From UBA1447 sp002329225 (lineage in GTDB: Bacteria > Bacillota > Clostridia > Oscillospirales > Acutalibacteraceae), in NCBI GenBank assembly GCA_050946835.1, contig JBMNVN010000010.1:1-64000 (forward strand): a stretch of 64,000 nucleotides of DNA, written 5' to 3'. The notes beneath the pieces are model-generated. The model had not been told where the DNA came from, made no database searches, and was given only the letters and a program-made list of their open reading frames with translations. The translations under genes were made by a program, and so were the position numbers. The stretch's first letter is position 1, and every line of letters starts with the position of its first letter. Of this stretch, positions 35,626 to 44,004 are shown one piece after another.

Positions 35626-38532
35626 GTGACATACAGCCGATTTTTTGACATCGATCCGGAATACTTTCCGCAGGTAAATGAAGCCGTTATTCTGAAGAAC
35701 CCAGACATGTGGAAGAAGTTTTATCCGCACGAAACTTTTGTTAAATTGATGAAGGATACTATTGCTGTTCTAACAAGAAGGCAAAAAGTTTCTCTCTGGG
35801 TAGAAGGAGCTTATGGCACAGGAAAATCATACGCTGCATTAACAATGCAGAAATTGCTGGACGCACCTGAAAGCGAGGTTGAAAAGTACTTTCAAAAGTA
35901 CCGGGAACAGTTAAGCAATGATCTTAAAAATCAGTTTTTACAAGCAAAAAGCGGCGGTCAAATTTTAACTGTGCACCGGTATGGAGCCTCTAACATTCAT
36001 GGCGACAATAGCCTTGCCATTGCTATTCAAGAGAGCATTTTAAACGCTCTGGCTGAAAAGGGGCTTTCATCAAAATCCGCTGAGACTTCACTTAAGAATG
36101 CGACCCTTCGTTGGCTCAAGGCGGATGCCAATAAACAGTATTTCAATGCATTGATGCAGGGCGATTATGTTGACACCTTCACCGGTGACGATGTGGATGG
36201 CTTAGTGGATAAGCTGGAAACCCTTACCGGTCCAGGTTTAGAAAGCCTGATAGGCAAAATAGGCAAGGTAGGCCGTGAGCAGGGCATCAAACTTATGAAC
36301 CTTGAAATATCGGATGTAGTTGTCTGGATTCAGGAAGTTATTAAAGAAAATGAATTGAAAGCAATTGTGTTTGTTTGGGACGAATTTACCGAATACTTCC
36401 ATTCCAATATGCGTGCGCTTACCGGCTTCCAACAAATTGTAGAGATGTCTGCAACAGAGCCTTTCTATTTGATGCTGGTTACACATAATGTTCAAAATGT
36501 GTTTCCTGAAGGCAGTCAGGATTGGCGAAAAATAATTGATCGTTTCCATCAGCCGTTCTGTGAAATCACTTTGCCGGAGAACATTGCTTTTCGTTTACTT
36601 GGTGCAGCAATGGAAAAAACAAAAGATGCAGCTGCACTTAATGAATGGAATGATGTTGCGGCAGACTTATACAACCGAACCCATGATTCCCGCACGCTGG
36701 TTAAAGAAAAAGCCGGGATTAGTGATAAAGAATTAAAGGATATTTTACCTATTCAACCTTACGCCGCTTTGCTCCTTAAACATATTTCTTCAGCCTTTGC
36801 TTCTAACCAGCGCAGTATGTTTGACTTTATAAAAAATGACAGAGGGGATGAGGTAAAGGGGTTTCAGTGGTTCATTCATAATCGAGGCCCTTATGATGGC
36901 GGAAATCCGCTGTTGACTATTGACATGTTATGGGACTTTTTCTATGAACGCGGAAGGGAACACCTCACTTATGATATACGGAGCATACTTGATACTTTTC
37001 CAAGGGTGAAAGAGCAATTGGACAGTGAGCAGCAACGGGTATTAAAGACGACGTTGCTTTTGCAGGCAATTTCACAAAGAGTTGGCGACAGCGTCGAGCT
37101 GTTCGTGCCCAATGATAAGAATATTGACCTTGCTTTTGAAGGTTCCGACTTAGGCAACATGCAGGCTTCACGCTTGGCGGACACAATTGTTTCACAAGGT
37201 ATCTTGCACAAAGATACTACCGGCGGTAAAAACCAATATTCGGCTCTTATCAATGCGGCGGATGCTGCAGAAGTTGACCGATTAAAAGAAGTTCAGCGCC
37301 GCAAAACTACTGCTACATTGTTGCAAGAGGGAGAAATGGCCAGTCTCTTCATTTTAGGCGGACCTCTGCGCCTTCGCTATGATACAACAATGGTCACCAA
37401 CGCCGACTTCAGGCAGAATGTAAACCGTTTGAGGGGAATGGCGGAAAACAACATAAACAAAATTCCGGTCGCTTTTGCCATGGCAAAAGACGATTTGGAA
37501 AGTTTTGAGCTTGGCCGGAAAATTAAGGAAGCTGTTGAGGACACTGCAAATGAGGTTGTGTTTGTGGACGCTTCCCCAACCACAATGGGGCACGACTTAT
37601 TCGAACAATATGTGGACGCTATGGCAAACTCTGCCTATCAAAGCGGTAAGGACAATACTCTTGCAGGCCAATATGACTCTACAGCCAAAGACATGCTTCG
37701 CAGATGGAAAAGCAAAGTTGGTAATGGAGAATTCATAATTTATACCACCGAAAAACCTGAAGGTGAGCGGCTGAACACTATTCATGAAGTTGACAAACAT
37801 TTGCTTGTAATAAGCAAGCGACGCTTCCCAAAAGGATTGGAAACCATGGGCAATGTTGTAGACAGCATGTGGCAATCAACCAGCCTTGCTCAAGGAGCAC
37901 TGTGTGGTGTTACGGAAAATGTAGGTGGGCAATTCCGCTCGGCAAATCCACAGACAAAGTTGGAAAACTTTATTGGCGAGGATGCCTGGCAAAAACAGCG
38001 GTATTGGGAAAATCATCCGCACCTGCCTATTTCTCAAATGAAACGTTCAATAGAAGAAGTAATTAACGATGTATTTGAGAAGGGCGGTGACAGAGTATCT
38101 ATTGCTGAAATTTTTCAGGTACTTAAACGGGAACCCTATGGACTCATTCCTTGCAACTTGACGGCATTTGTACTCGGCTTTTTATTGAAAGAATATGTCA
38201 ATGACAAATTCAGCTACAGCGATGGTGTTGTTAATGATGCACTGAATGAAGACAAGCTTAAAGAAATGGTGTCCGAACTGCTTAAACACCAAACAATGCC
38301 TATGCCCCGCTATAAAGACAAATTTATTGTCACCATGACTCAGGAAGATAAAGCTTTTAACGACGCCTCTGCGGAATTATTTGGCATACCGAGGAATCTG
38401 TGCTCTTCAATCGAACAAACTCGAGGACATATACGCAATAAAATGCGCGACCTTTCATTCCCCTTCTGGACCCTTAAACATGTTTTAGATGAGACAACGC
38501 TTAAAAACAAAAAAGCACCGTCGAAGAATTAA
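35626..38532 (+). CDS. brxC: BrxC-like ATPase, 5' part of a frameshifted gene
   Basis: The N-terminal 968 residues of a BrxC/PglY-type P-loop ATPase. Walker A is GAYGTGKS at residues 61-68 and Walker B is VFVWDEFTEYF near residue 246. GTG start with GGAGG eight or nine bases upstream. The ORF ends ...LKNKKAPSKN-stop, but the reading frame shifted by -1 continues without a gap as (K)STVEELIDGFSGIAN and then into the next ORF. The break lies in the A6 run at 38509-38514; one extra A would fuse both ORFs into a protein of about 1400 residues, a usual BrxC size. BrxC is thought to act with PglZ in BREX complexes. Either assembly error or real inactivation is possible. Confidence 0.85.
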   Translation: MTYSRFFDIDPEYFPQVNEAVILKNPDMWKKFYPHETFVKLMKDTIAVLTRRQKVSLWVEGAYGTGKSYAALTMQKLLDAPESEVEKYFQKYREQLSNDLKNQFLQAKSGGQILTVHRYGASNIHGDNSLAIAIQESILNALAEKGLSSKSAETSLKNATLRWLKADANKQYFNALMQGDYVDTFTGDDVDGLVDKLETLTGPGLESLIGKIGKVGREQGIKLMNLEISDVVVWIQEVIKENELKAIVFVWDEFTEYFHSNMRALTGFQQIVEMSATEPFYLMLVTHNVQNVFPEGSQDWRKIIDRFHQPFCEITLPENIAFRLLGAAMEKTKDAAALNEWNDVAADLYNRTHDSRTLVKEKAGISDKELKDILPIQPYAALLLKHISSAFASNQRSMFDFIKNDRGDEVKGFQWFIHNRGPYDGGNPLLTIDMLWDFFYERGREHLTYDIRSILDTFPRVKEQLDSEQQRVLKTTLLLQAISQRVGDSVELFVPNDKNIDLAFEGSDLGNMQASRLADTIVSQGILHKDTTGGKNQYSALINAADAAEVDRLKEVQRRKTTATLLQEGEMASLFILGGPLRLRYDTTMVTNADFRQNVNRLRGMAENNINKIPVAFAMAKDDLESFELGRKIKEAVEDTANEVVFVDASPTTMGHDLFEQYVDAMANSAYQSGKDNTLAGQYDSTAKDMLRRWKSKVGNGEFIIYTTEKPEGERLNTIHEVDKHLLVISKRRFPKGLETMGNVVDSMWQSTSLAQGALCGVTENVGGQFRSANPQTKLENFIGEDAWQKQRYWENHPHLPISQMKRSIEEVINDVFEKGGDRVSIAEIFQVLKREPYGLIPCNLTAFVLGFLLKEYVNDKFSYSDGVVNDALNEDKLKEMVSELLKHQTMPMPRYKDKFIVTMTQEDKAFNDASAELFGIPRNLCSSIEQTRGHIRNKMRDLSFPFWTLKHVLDETTLKNKKAPSKN

Positions 38533-39824
38533 TTGATGGCTTCAGCGGCATTGCCAACAGTCAAAACATTGCGTCATCACGCAGCGACAACGATATTGCA
38601 CAGGGAATTGGTAAGTTGCTGCTTAGTCATGAGGGTTTGGTGGAAGACTTGAAACCCTTGGTGAACACTGAACATTGTACAAAAGGTATGCAAGCATTCC
38701 TGCACAGCTTTGAAGACGGGGTCTTATTAGAGTTGGCCCAAGAGGTAGAAGATAACGGGCAATATATTAACAGGGTTAGAGCAAAATTTATTACCGATGC
38801 TGCAAACTGGGTATGGAACCTTGATACTGCCAAACAAATAATAAGGGATGTTATTTTAGAGTATCGTATTATAGCGGCAAGTAATAAGATAATCGGTAAA
38901 ACGGTTAGTTTTAATGACACAATCAGAGAATGGCTGGAAGCTTGCAGAAATATCCGTATATCCTATTTATTTGCTCAAAATTATTGGGAGGAACTATCCC
39001 AATTAATGGAGCTTCTCTATAACATGAAGCGTAGCGGTGCTCTGCAAGATACACAAAAAGAAAAGTTTTTAGAACAAATAACCAACTATGGTGACGCATT
39101 TAATCGGTTTTATACCAACCAGGAAACTACGTTTGCCAAAGCATGCGAACATTTGCTGCGCACAGTTCCAAGCGATTCTTATCGCGATATTTATCGTCAT
39201 TTACCCTTAGATGTATTTACAGCAGAAAAATCAGATTACCAAGCTAAGGTTGAAGATGCGGTGAAAGATTATCAGGAGCAACAGGAAACCTTTCAATTGA
39301 AAGAACTGTGGAAACAGAAGGCAGGGAATGAAGATCCGAGAGAGTGGTCAAGGACACATCGCATGCCCATTATGGTGATGGTGCCTGAAGAGGAACGGGC
39401 AAGGGCTCGGGAAGCTTTTGAAGCCATTATTCGTACGAGGCCGGAACGTGAACTCACGAAAAGGGCAATTGAATATCTGAAACAGGCCGATTTTTTTGAT
39501 GATATGAAAAACTCTGTTAAGCGTGAACAAGCTTTTAACAAGGAAATTATTAAAAATTTGCGTACTATGCTGGACGATGTTGAAGCCGTAAAAGATTACT
39601 TATTCAGCGTCGGTTTAATCGTGCCTTATGACTGGTATCAATCTTCTGAAGTCGAACGGCGTTTAAAACAAATGGCTGAAGACAAATACACCAAAGTGGG
39701 CAGCGAGCAAGCTCTACAAGTTATTGATTCGATGGAAACAGAGGATGTTAAGCGTTACCTTAAAGAACTTATTCGCAATAATATGACCGTTGGAATGGTC
39801 ATTATCGAAGAGGGTAGGAGATAA
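38505..39824 (+). CDS. brxC: BrxC-like ATPase, 3' part of the same frameshifted gene
   Basis: The continuation of brxC in the -1 frame. The frame is open from 38505, and the first residues read KQKSTVEELIDGFSGIANS, clearly coding. Conventional starts inside it (for example TTG at 38616) lack a ribosome binding site, which argues against an independent gene. The remainder is mostly alpha-helical and charged, with no second ATPase motif, ending in VGMVIIEEGRR. Its stop is one base before the pglZ start. The whole segment would form the C-terminal helical third of BrxC. Confidence 0.8.
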   Translation, partial: KQKSTVEELIDGFSGIANSQNIASSRSDNDIAQGIGKLLLSHEGLVEDLKPLVNTEHCTKGMQAFLHSFEDGVLLELAQEVEDNGQYINRVRAKFITDAANWVWNLDTAKQIIRDVILEYRIIAASNKIIGKTVSFNDTIREWLEACRNIRISYLFAQNYWEELSQLMELLYNMKRSGALQDTQKEKFLEQITNYGDAFNRFYTNQETTFAKACEHLLRTVPSDSYRDIYRHLPLDVFTAEKSDYQAKVEDAVKDYQEQQETFQLKELWKQKAGNEDPREWSRTHRMPIMVMVPEEERARAREAFEAIIRTRPERELTKRAIEYLKQADFFDDMKNSVKREQAFNKEIIKNLRTMLDDVEAVKDYLFSVGLIVPYDWYQSSEVERRLKQMAEDKYTKVGSEQALQVIDSMETEDVKRYLKELIRNNMTVGMVIIEEGRR

Positions 39825-39825
39825 A

Positions 39826-42105
39826 ATGACACCGGATGAGAGTATTAAGCGCATTGAGAAGTATATCAAAGGTAATGATACGCGCCCAAGATTTGTCAAT
39901 GTGCAAAATGCAGAAGCGCTCTCCAAGTTGAAAATGCACTTTAATGTCGGCAGCAATATTTTTATGAGCGTGAGCAAAAGCGAGTTTTCCGCCGAGGATG
40001 AGTTGCCTAATTTTGACACATTGTTAGATTCTATTTCTCAGCAGGACGCACCAATATTCTTAGAGGGATTTACTACAGGGGCAAAGCTTTGGGGGCAAAA
40101 AAAATTAAAACAGTTAATAAGCGAATTAGCTCATTATTCTAAAGAAAACTGCCGAACAGTCGTTATTTGCTATCAGTGCAAAGATGAACTGACATTTTCT
40201 GATATCCGTTTGCAGGATTTGGTGTATTTTGTTTATGATAAAGAGCCCGACGAGAGACCACAGATTATATTGATTCCTGAAAACATGCCCGCTCCGCCGA
40301 ACGCAAACCCGATAGAAGGAGTAAATAATATCGCAACAGAAATAGAGAAAGGACATGGCGGACCTCTGTATGTGCGTACAAAGAAATCGAAAGCCAGTTT
40401 TGCCAGTTCAATGCTGTCCATAGTTGAACTGAATGATGCGTATGATATTCTCTGCCTGAAAGATCAATGCACTCGCATTCTGCGAAAAGACTACGGGACA
40501 TCACAACAGTGGTCTGAAGCACTTAACAAGGTAAGTAAAAAGGGAAGTTGGGCGCAATTACTCAACGAAAAAATATGTAATACAGAACACTTGGAACATG
40601 CAATTGGCAATTGGAGTACAATGAGTGATAGCAAGCAATGGTATTACTTTATTGCGCTAAAGTTATTTGGAGCAAAGAATAACCAATGTTTGCATATGGC
40701 TGCCAAAAAAGCAGATGCCCCAAATCAGTTGAAAAAGGAAAGCTATCGTTGCTTATTGGGCCTTGCAAATACCGATAGAAACTTTTGGACGCTCTACGAA
40801 CAACGCAAAATGCTGTTAAAATTATTAGGAGAGTCTGAAGAAGAAGCAGCCGAGTATTGTGAACTGGCTAAAGCAAAAGGGGCAGACACTGTCTACTATT
40901 TGACGGATGGAAGCAGGGTTGAAAAAGAACACATAATAAGATATCTTGATAAATACGGACAAGAGTTGGAAAAAGAAAAAGTTCTTGGGGTATTGAAAAA
41001 GGTATATCCCGATCTTTACAGCTATCTGAAGCCGTTTCGTTTTCAAGACGATCTTCTTAGCAAGTATTTTCAAACATATACCTATGCAAAGGCAATCAAT
41101 AAGGTGTTGCCTGAGTTGGTAGATATAATGGAAGAGCAAGCGGTTAAGCGTGAATATAACAGCCTCCTTAAACCACGCTCCGAATTAATGGCCGATGTAC
41201 CCCAAAAAGATGTTACCCTGTACTTTGTAGACGCCATGGGTGCAGAATTTATCAGCTTTATTAATGAGAAGTGCTACCAAATGAAACTACGACCAACAAT
41301 AGAAGTTGCTCGTTGCAATTTGCCTTCCACAACCTCATTCAATAAGGATTTTTTGGAAGGGTTTGACGAAGAAGATATTGTAATTGTTAAAGAAATTGAT
41401 GATATAAAGCACAAAGGTGAAGAAAACTATGACTATAGTAAAACCAAGCAACCGTTGCACCTGATTCGGGAACTTGAAATTATTGAAGAACTTCTTAAAA
41501 AAGCGAAGCAGCGACTACAGCTCAACCCGGAACACCAAGTTTTTTTTGTTGCAGACCACGGTGCAACACGCATGGCAGTAATCATGGAAAAAACTTTGAG
41601 TATAGATGTGGACTCAAAGGGCACATACAGCGGAAGGGTCTGTGAGTACACGAAAGAAGTAGCCAAAATTAAAGAAGCCACGGAAGCAGACGACGGCTAC
41701 TATGTTTTAGCCAATTATGACCGATTTAAAGGTGGAAGAAGGGCAAGCGTAGAAGCGCACGGGGGTGCAACTTTGGAAGAAGTTACCGTACCTGTTATAA
41801 AACTTGCTTTAGTACCGCAGGAATTGGAGATTGTGATTAACACACCTGTTATTAAAGTAAGTAGTAGAACAAAAGCAGAGATATCTTTCTACTCTACATT
41901 ACCGCTAAAGGATGTAAGTATTTCAGTCAACGGTAACCTTTATGATGCACAAACAGATGATCAGCGTCATTTTAAAGCCATAATGCCAAAAATTCGGCGT
42001 GCCGTCACTTATAATGCCGATATCTACTCTGAAAATGTTCTTGTGTGGCGGGGACTTGAGTTTAAAGTTGAAAGTGAAGGGTTTAAAGTAAACGATTTGT
42101 TATAG
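39826..42105 (+). CDS. pglZ: PglZ alkaline-phosphatase-superfamily BREX protein
   Basis: The hallmark BREX protein. The PglZ domain occupies the C-terminal half: the first metal aspartate is in LYFVDAMGAEF near residue 468, the Ser/Thr site is in CNLPSTTSFN, VADHGAT lies near 577, and the late HGGATLEEVTVP lies near 644. The N-terminal 300 residues are a less conserved helical region. GTAGGAG lies six bases before ATG 39826, which follows the brxC stop by one base, so I reject the longer frame beginning at 39790. In BREX, PglZ is required for defence and modification; its enzymatic substrate in this subtype is not established here. Confidence 0.88.
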   Translation: MTPDESIKRIEKYIKGNDTRPRFVNVQNAEALSKLKMHFNVGSNIFMSVSKSEFSAEDELPNFDTLLDSISQQDAPIFLEGFTTGAKLWGQKKLKQLISELAHYSKENCRTVVICYQCKDELTFSDIRLQDLVYFVYDKEPDERPQIILIPENMPAPPNANPIEGVNNIATEIEKGHGGPLYVRTKKSKASFASSMLSIVELNDAYDILCLKDQCTRILRKDYGTSQQWSEALNKVSKKGSWAQLLNEKICNTEHLEHAIGNWSTMSDSKQWYYFIALKLFGAKNNQCLHMAAKKADAPNQLKKESYRCLLGLANTDRNFWTLYEQRKMLLKLLGESEEEAAEYCELAKAKGADTVYYLTDGSRVEKEHIIRYLDKYGQELEKEKVLGVLKKVYPDLYSYLKPFRFQDDLLSKYFQTYTYAKAINKVLPELVDIMEEQAVKREYNSLLKPRSELMADVPQKDVTLYFVDAMGAEFISFINEKCYQMKLRPTIEVARCNLPSTTSFNKDFLEGFDEEDIVIVKEIDDIKHKGEENYDYSKTKQPLHLIRELEIIEELLKKAKQRLQLNPEHQVFFVADHGATRMAVIMEKTLSIDVDSKGTYSGRVCEYTKEVAKIKEATEADDGYYVLANYDRFKGGRRASVEAHGGATLEEVTVPVIKLALVPQELEIVINTPVIKVSSRTKAEISFYSTLPLKDVSISVNGNLYDAQTDDQRHFKAIMPKIRRAVTYNADIYSENVLVWRGLEFKVESEGFKVNDLL

Positions 42106-42117
42106 GGAGATGAATAA

Positions 42118-43563
42118 ATGGTAAGCAAGCTTCGCGAGTGTTTTGATGAAATGGTAGTGTTTAAAAATCTGAAAGAAAGCAACTTTTTTTCTGCAATTAG
42201 TTTGCCGTCATTTTTAAGGGATTGGCTCTTAAAGAAGTTCGACGACGGAAACGGTCATGTAGACATAGATGAAGTGACTGAGTTTATAAGAGAGTACCTC
42301 CCCAAAAAAGACGAGTGGACCAGTATAAAAAACCGTATTGTTCACGAGAATGAAAGGGTTCGCTTCCTCACAAAGGTTTCTGTTGATATTAATGTGAAGA
42401 ATCAGGAGGTCACATTTTCGTTGCCTGATTATGGCGTACCAAATAAAGAAACCATTATTGAGCCTGGTGTATGGGAACGGGTCAGCAAAGATTTGGTAAA
42501 CGGTAAAGAGACGTGGGGCGTTGTGGAATTGGGCTACCGCTACCCTAATGAAGATTTAAAAATACCGGGGAAAATACGCATGCAAAACTTTACAAATTTC
42601 TGCCCATATATTATAGACTTGGATTACTACAAGGATATGCGTGAGGAGTTTAGCACGCAAGAATGGATTGATGTGCTGCTTGGAGCTATTGACTACAACG
42701 CATCAGGTTATGATAACGAAACGCAGAAACTAACAATGCTCTCTCGCCTATTACCTTTTGTTGAAAAGCGGCTAAACCTTATTGAGCTTGCTCCTAAATC
42801 TACCGGAAAATCATACTTATTCGGACGCGTAAGTAGATTTGGTTGGCTGGCTTCAGGCGGAGTCATGTCAAGGGCAAAAATGTTTTATGATATCAGCAAG
42901 CGAATGCCCGGTCTTGTTTCCGGCAACGACTTTGTTGCACTGGATGAAGTACAGACAATCATTTTCACAGACGTTTCTGAAATGCGTGGTGCTATGAAAG
43001 GATATATGGAATCGGGCGTCTATACTGTAGGGAACTATGAAGGGACTGCCGACTCAGGTATTATTTTGTTGGGTAATATTTCTCAGGATAATATGGACGA
43101 GTATAAAAGTATGTTCGATGAGCTACCGCCCGTATTTCACGAGAGCGCCTTGATCGACCGTTTCCATGGTTTTATTAAAGGTTGGGACATACCGCGAATG
43201 CACGACGACCTGAAAATGTCCGGATGGGCTCTGAACTCGGAATATTTCAGCACTATAATGCATGAGCTGAGACAGGACGCAAGTTACCGAGCAATAGTTG
43301 ATCAGCTTATCTTGGTTCCGGAGCAGGCAGACACTAGGGATACTGAAGCTGTTAAGCGTATTGCAACAGCATACCTTAAATTACTATTCCCAAATGTACG
43401 AATTGTAGACGATGTCAATCGAAGGGAGTTTGTTAGCTATTGCTTACAACCGGCGATGAAGATGCGCAGTATTATAAAGCGACAGTTAGGCATTTTAGAT
43501 ATTGAGTTCAGGGGAAAAAGCATTCCTATGTTTTCTTTGAGGGATATTGAAGATGGAGAATGA
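42118..43563 (+). CDS. brxL: BrxL-like AAA+ protein, short form without a Lon protease domain
   Basis: A BrxL-family protein with an N-terminal domain of about 150 residues and an AAA+ core. Walker A is APKSTGKSYLFGR near residue 223 and Walker B is FVALDEVQTI near 272. FHESALIDRFHGFIKGW (about 340-356) is characteristic. It stops at 481 residues just after the ATPase core, whereas long BrxL proteins continue into a Lon-like protease domain, so this is the short form. The gene ends about 12 bases before pglZ's neighbourly pattern would predict a terminator: instead a small zinc-ribbon gene overlaps its last 11 bases. It is likely the operon's last large component. Confidence 0.85.
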   Translation: MVSKLRECFDEMVVFKNLKESNFFSAISLPSFLRDWLLKKFDDGNGHVDIDEVTEFIREYLPKKDEWTSIKNRIVHENERVRFLTKVSVDINVKNQEVTFSLPDYGVPNKETIIEPGVWERVSKDLVNGKETWGVVELGYRYPNEDLKIPGKIRMQNFTNFCPYIIDLDYYKDMREEFSTQEWIDVLLGAIDYNASGYDNETQKLTMLSRLLPFVEKRLNLIELAPKSTGKSYLFGRVSRFGWLASGGVMSRAKMFYDISKRMPGLVSGNDFVALDEVQTIIFTDVSEMRGAMKGYMESGVYTVGNYEGTADSGIILLGNISQDNMDEYKSMFDELPPVFHESALIDRFHGFIKGWDIPRMHDDLKMSGWALNSEYFSTIMHELRQDASYRAIVDQLILVPEQADTRDTEAVKRIATAYLKLLFPNVRIVDDVNRREFVSYCLQPAMKMRSIIKRQLGILDIEFRGKSIPMFSLRDIEDGE

Positions 43564-43750
43564 GTGCATTTCTTGCGGCGTTAAAATTGAAGAAAAAGAT
43601 ACCTTTGGAATTAATAAAAAAATGTTAGGGCGAAACATAAATAAGTACTATTGCATGGACTGCCTTGCTGTATATTTAGACACCAGCGTTGAGGATTTAC
43701 TTGAAATGATTGAAGAGTTCCGAGAGGCCGGGTGCGGATTGTTTGTATAA
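43553..43750 (+). CDS. 65-residue zinc-ribbon protein overlapping brxL
   Basis: A small protein with two CxxC pairs (CISC near residue 5 and YCMDC near residue 34) making a probable zinc ribbon, followed by an acidic helix (VEDLLEMIEEFRE) and a hydrophobic tail (GCGLFV). ATG at 43553 has GAGGG eight bases upstream, inside brxL, and overlaps the brxL stop in another frame. The tight coupling suggests an accessory subunit or a split-off BrxL C-terminus. No function is known to me. Confidence 0.65.
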   Translation: MENECISCGVKIEEKDTFGINKKMLGRNINKYYCMDCLAVYLDTSVEDLLEMIEEFREAGCGLFV

Positions 43751-43836
43751 CAAAAATATGAAGCAAGCCGATTACTAAACTTGCGGTCGAATTCACTAAA
43801 ATCAATCCCCTTTCCGCTCTTAACAATAAAAACCGT

Positions 43837-43867
43837 AGCCGTCGATACAAAACCTGTATTGACGGCT
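43837..43867 (+). terminator. Probable terminator of the defence operon
   Basis: AGCCGTCGATACA and TGTATTGACGGCT form a 12-13 bp stem with one mismatch and a five-base loop, followed by GTGTTATATTTT. Confidence 0.6.
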
Positions 43868-43906
43868 GTGTTATATTTTAGCTTACAATAAAAAATTATC
43901 CTAAGT

Positions 43907-43928
43907 GAAAAAAATGCGGAATTCCGCA
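43907..43928 (-). terminator. Possible terminator of the alpha-galactosidase gene
   Basis: The 14-base palindrome TGCGGAATTCCGCA (43915-43928) is followed, reading on the minus strand, by A and then seven T. Confidence 0.5.
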
Positions 43929-44004
43929 AAAATTTGCAATAGAAATTGAATTTTACAATTCATCGATACCTTTGAAAAAAATTTACAGGCTTTTTTAATC
44001 GCCG

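Noticed and set aside
38509..38515. Programmed -1 frameshift site in brxC
   Set aside because: The A AAA AAG heptamer is not in the required zero frame and no clear downstream stimulatory hairpin is seen, so error or mutation is preferred, though slippage is not excluded.
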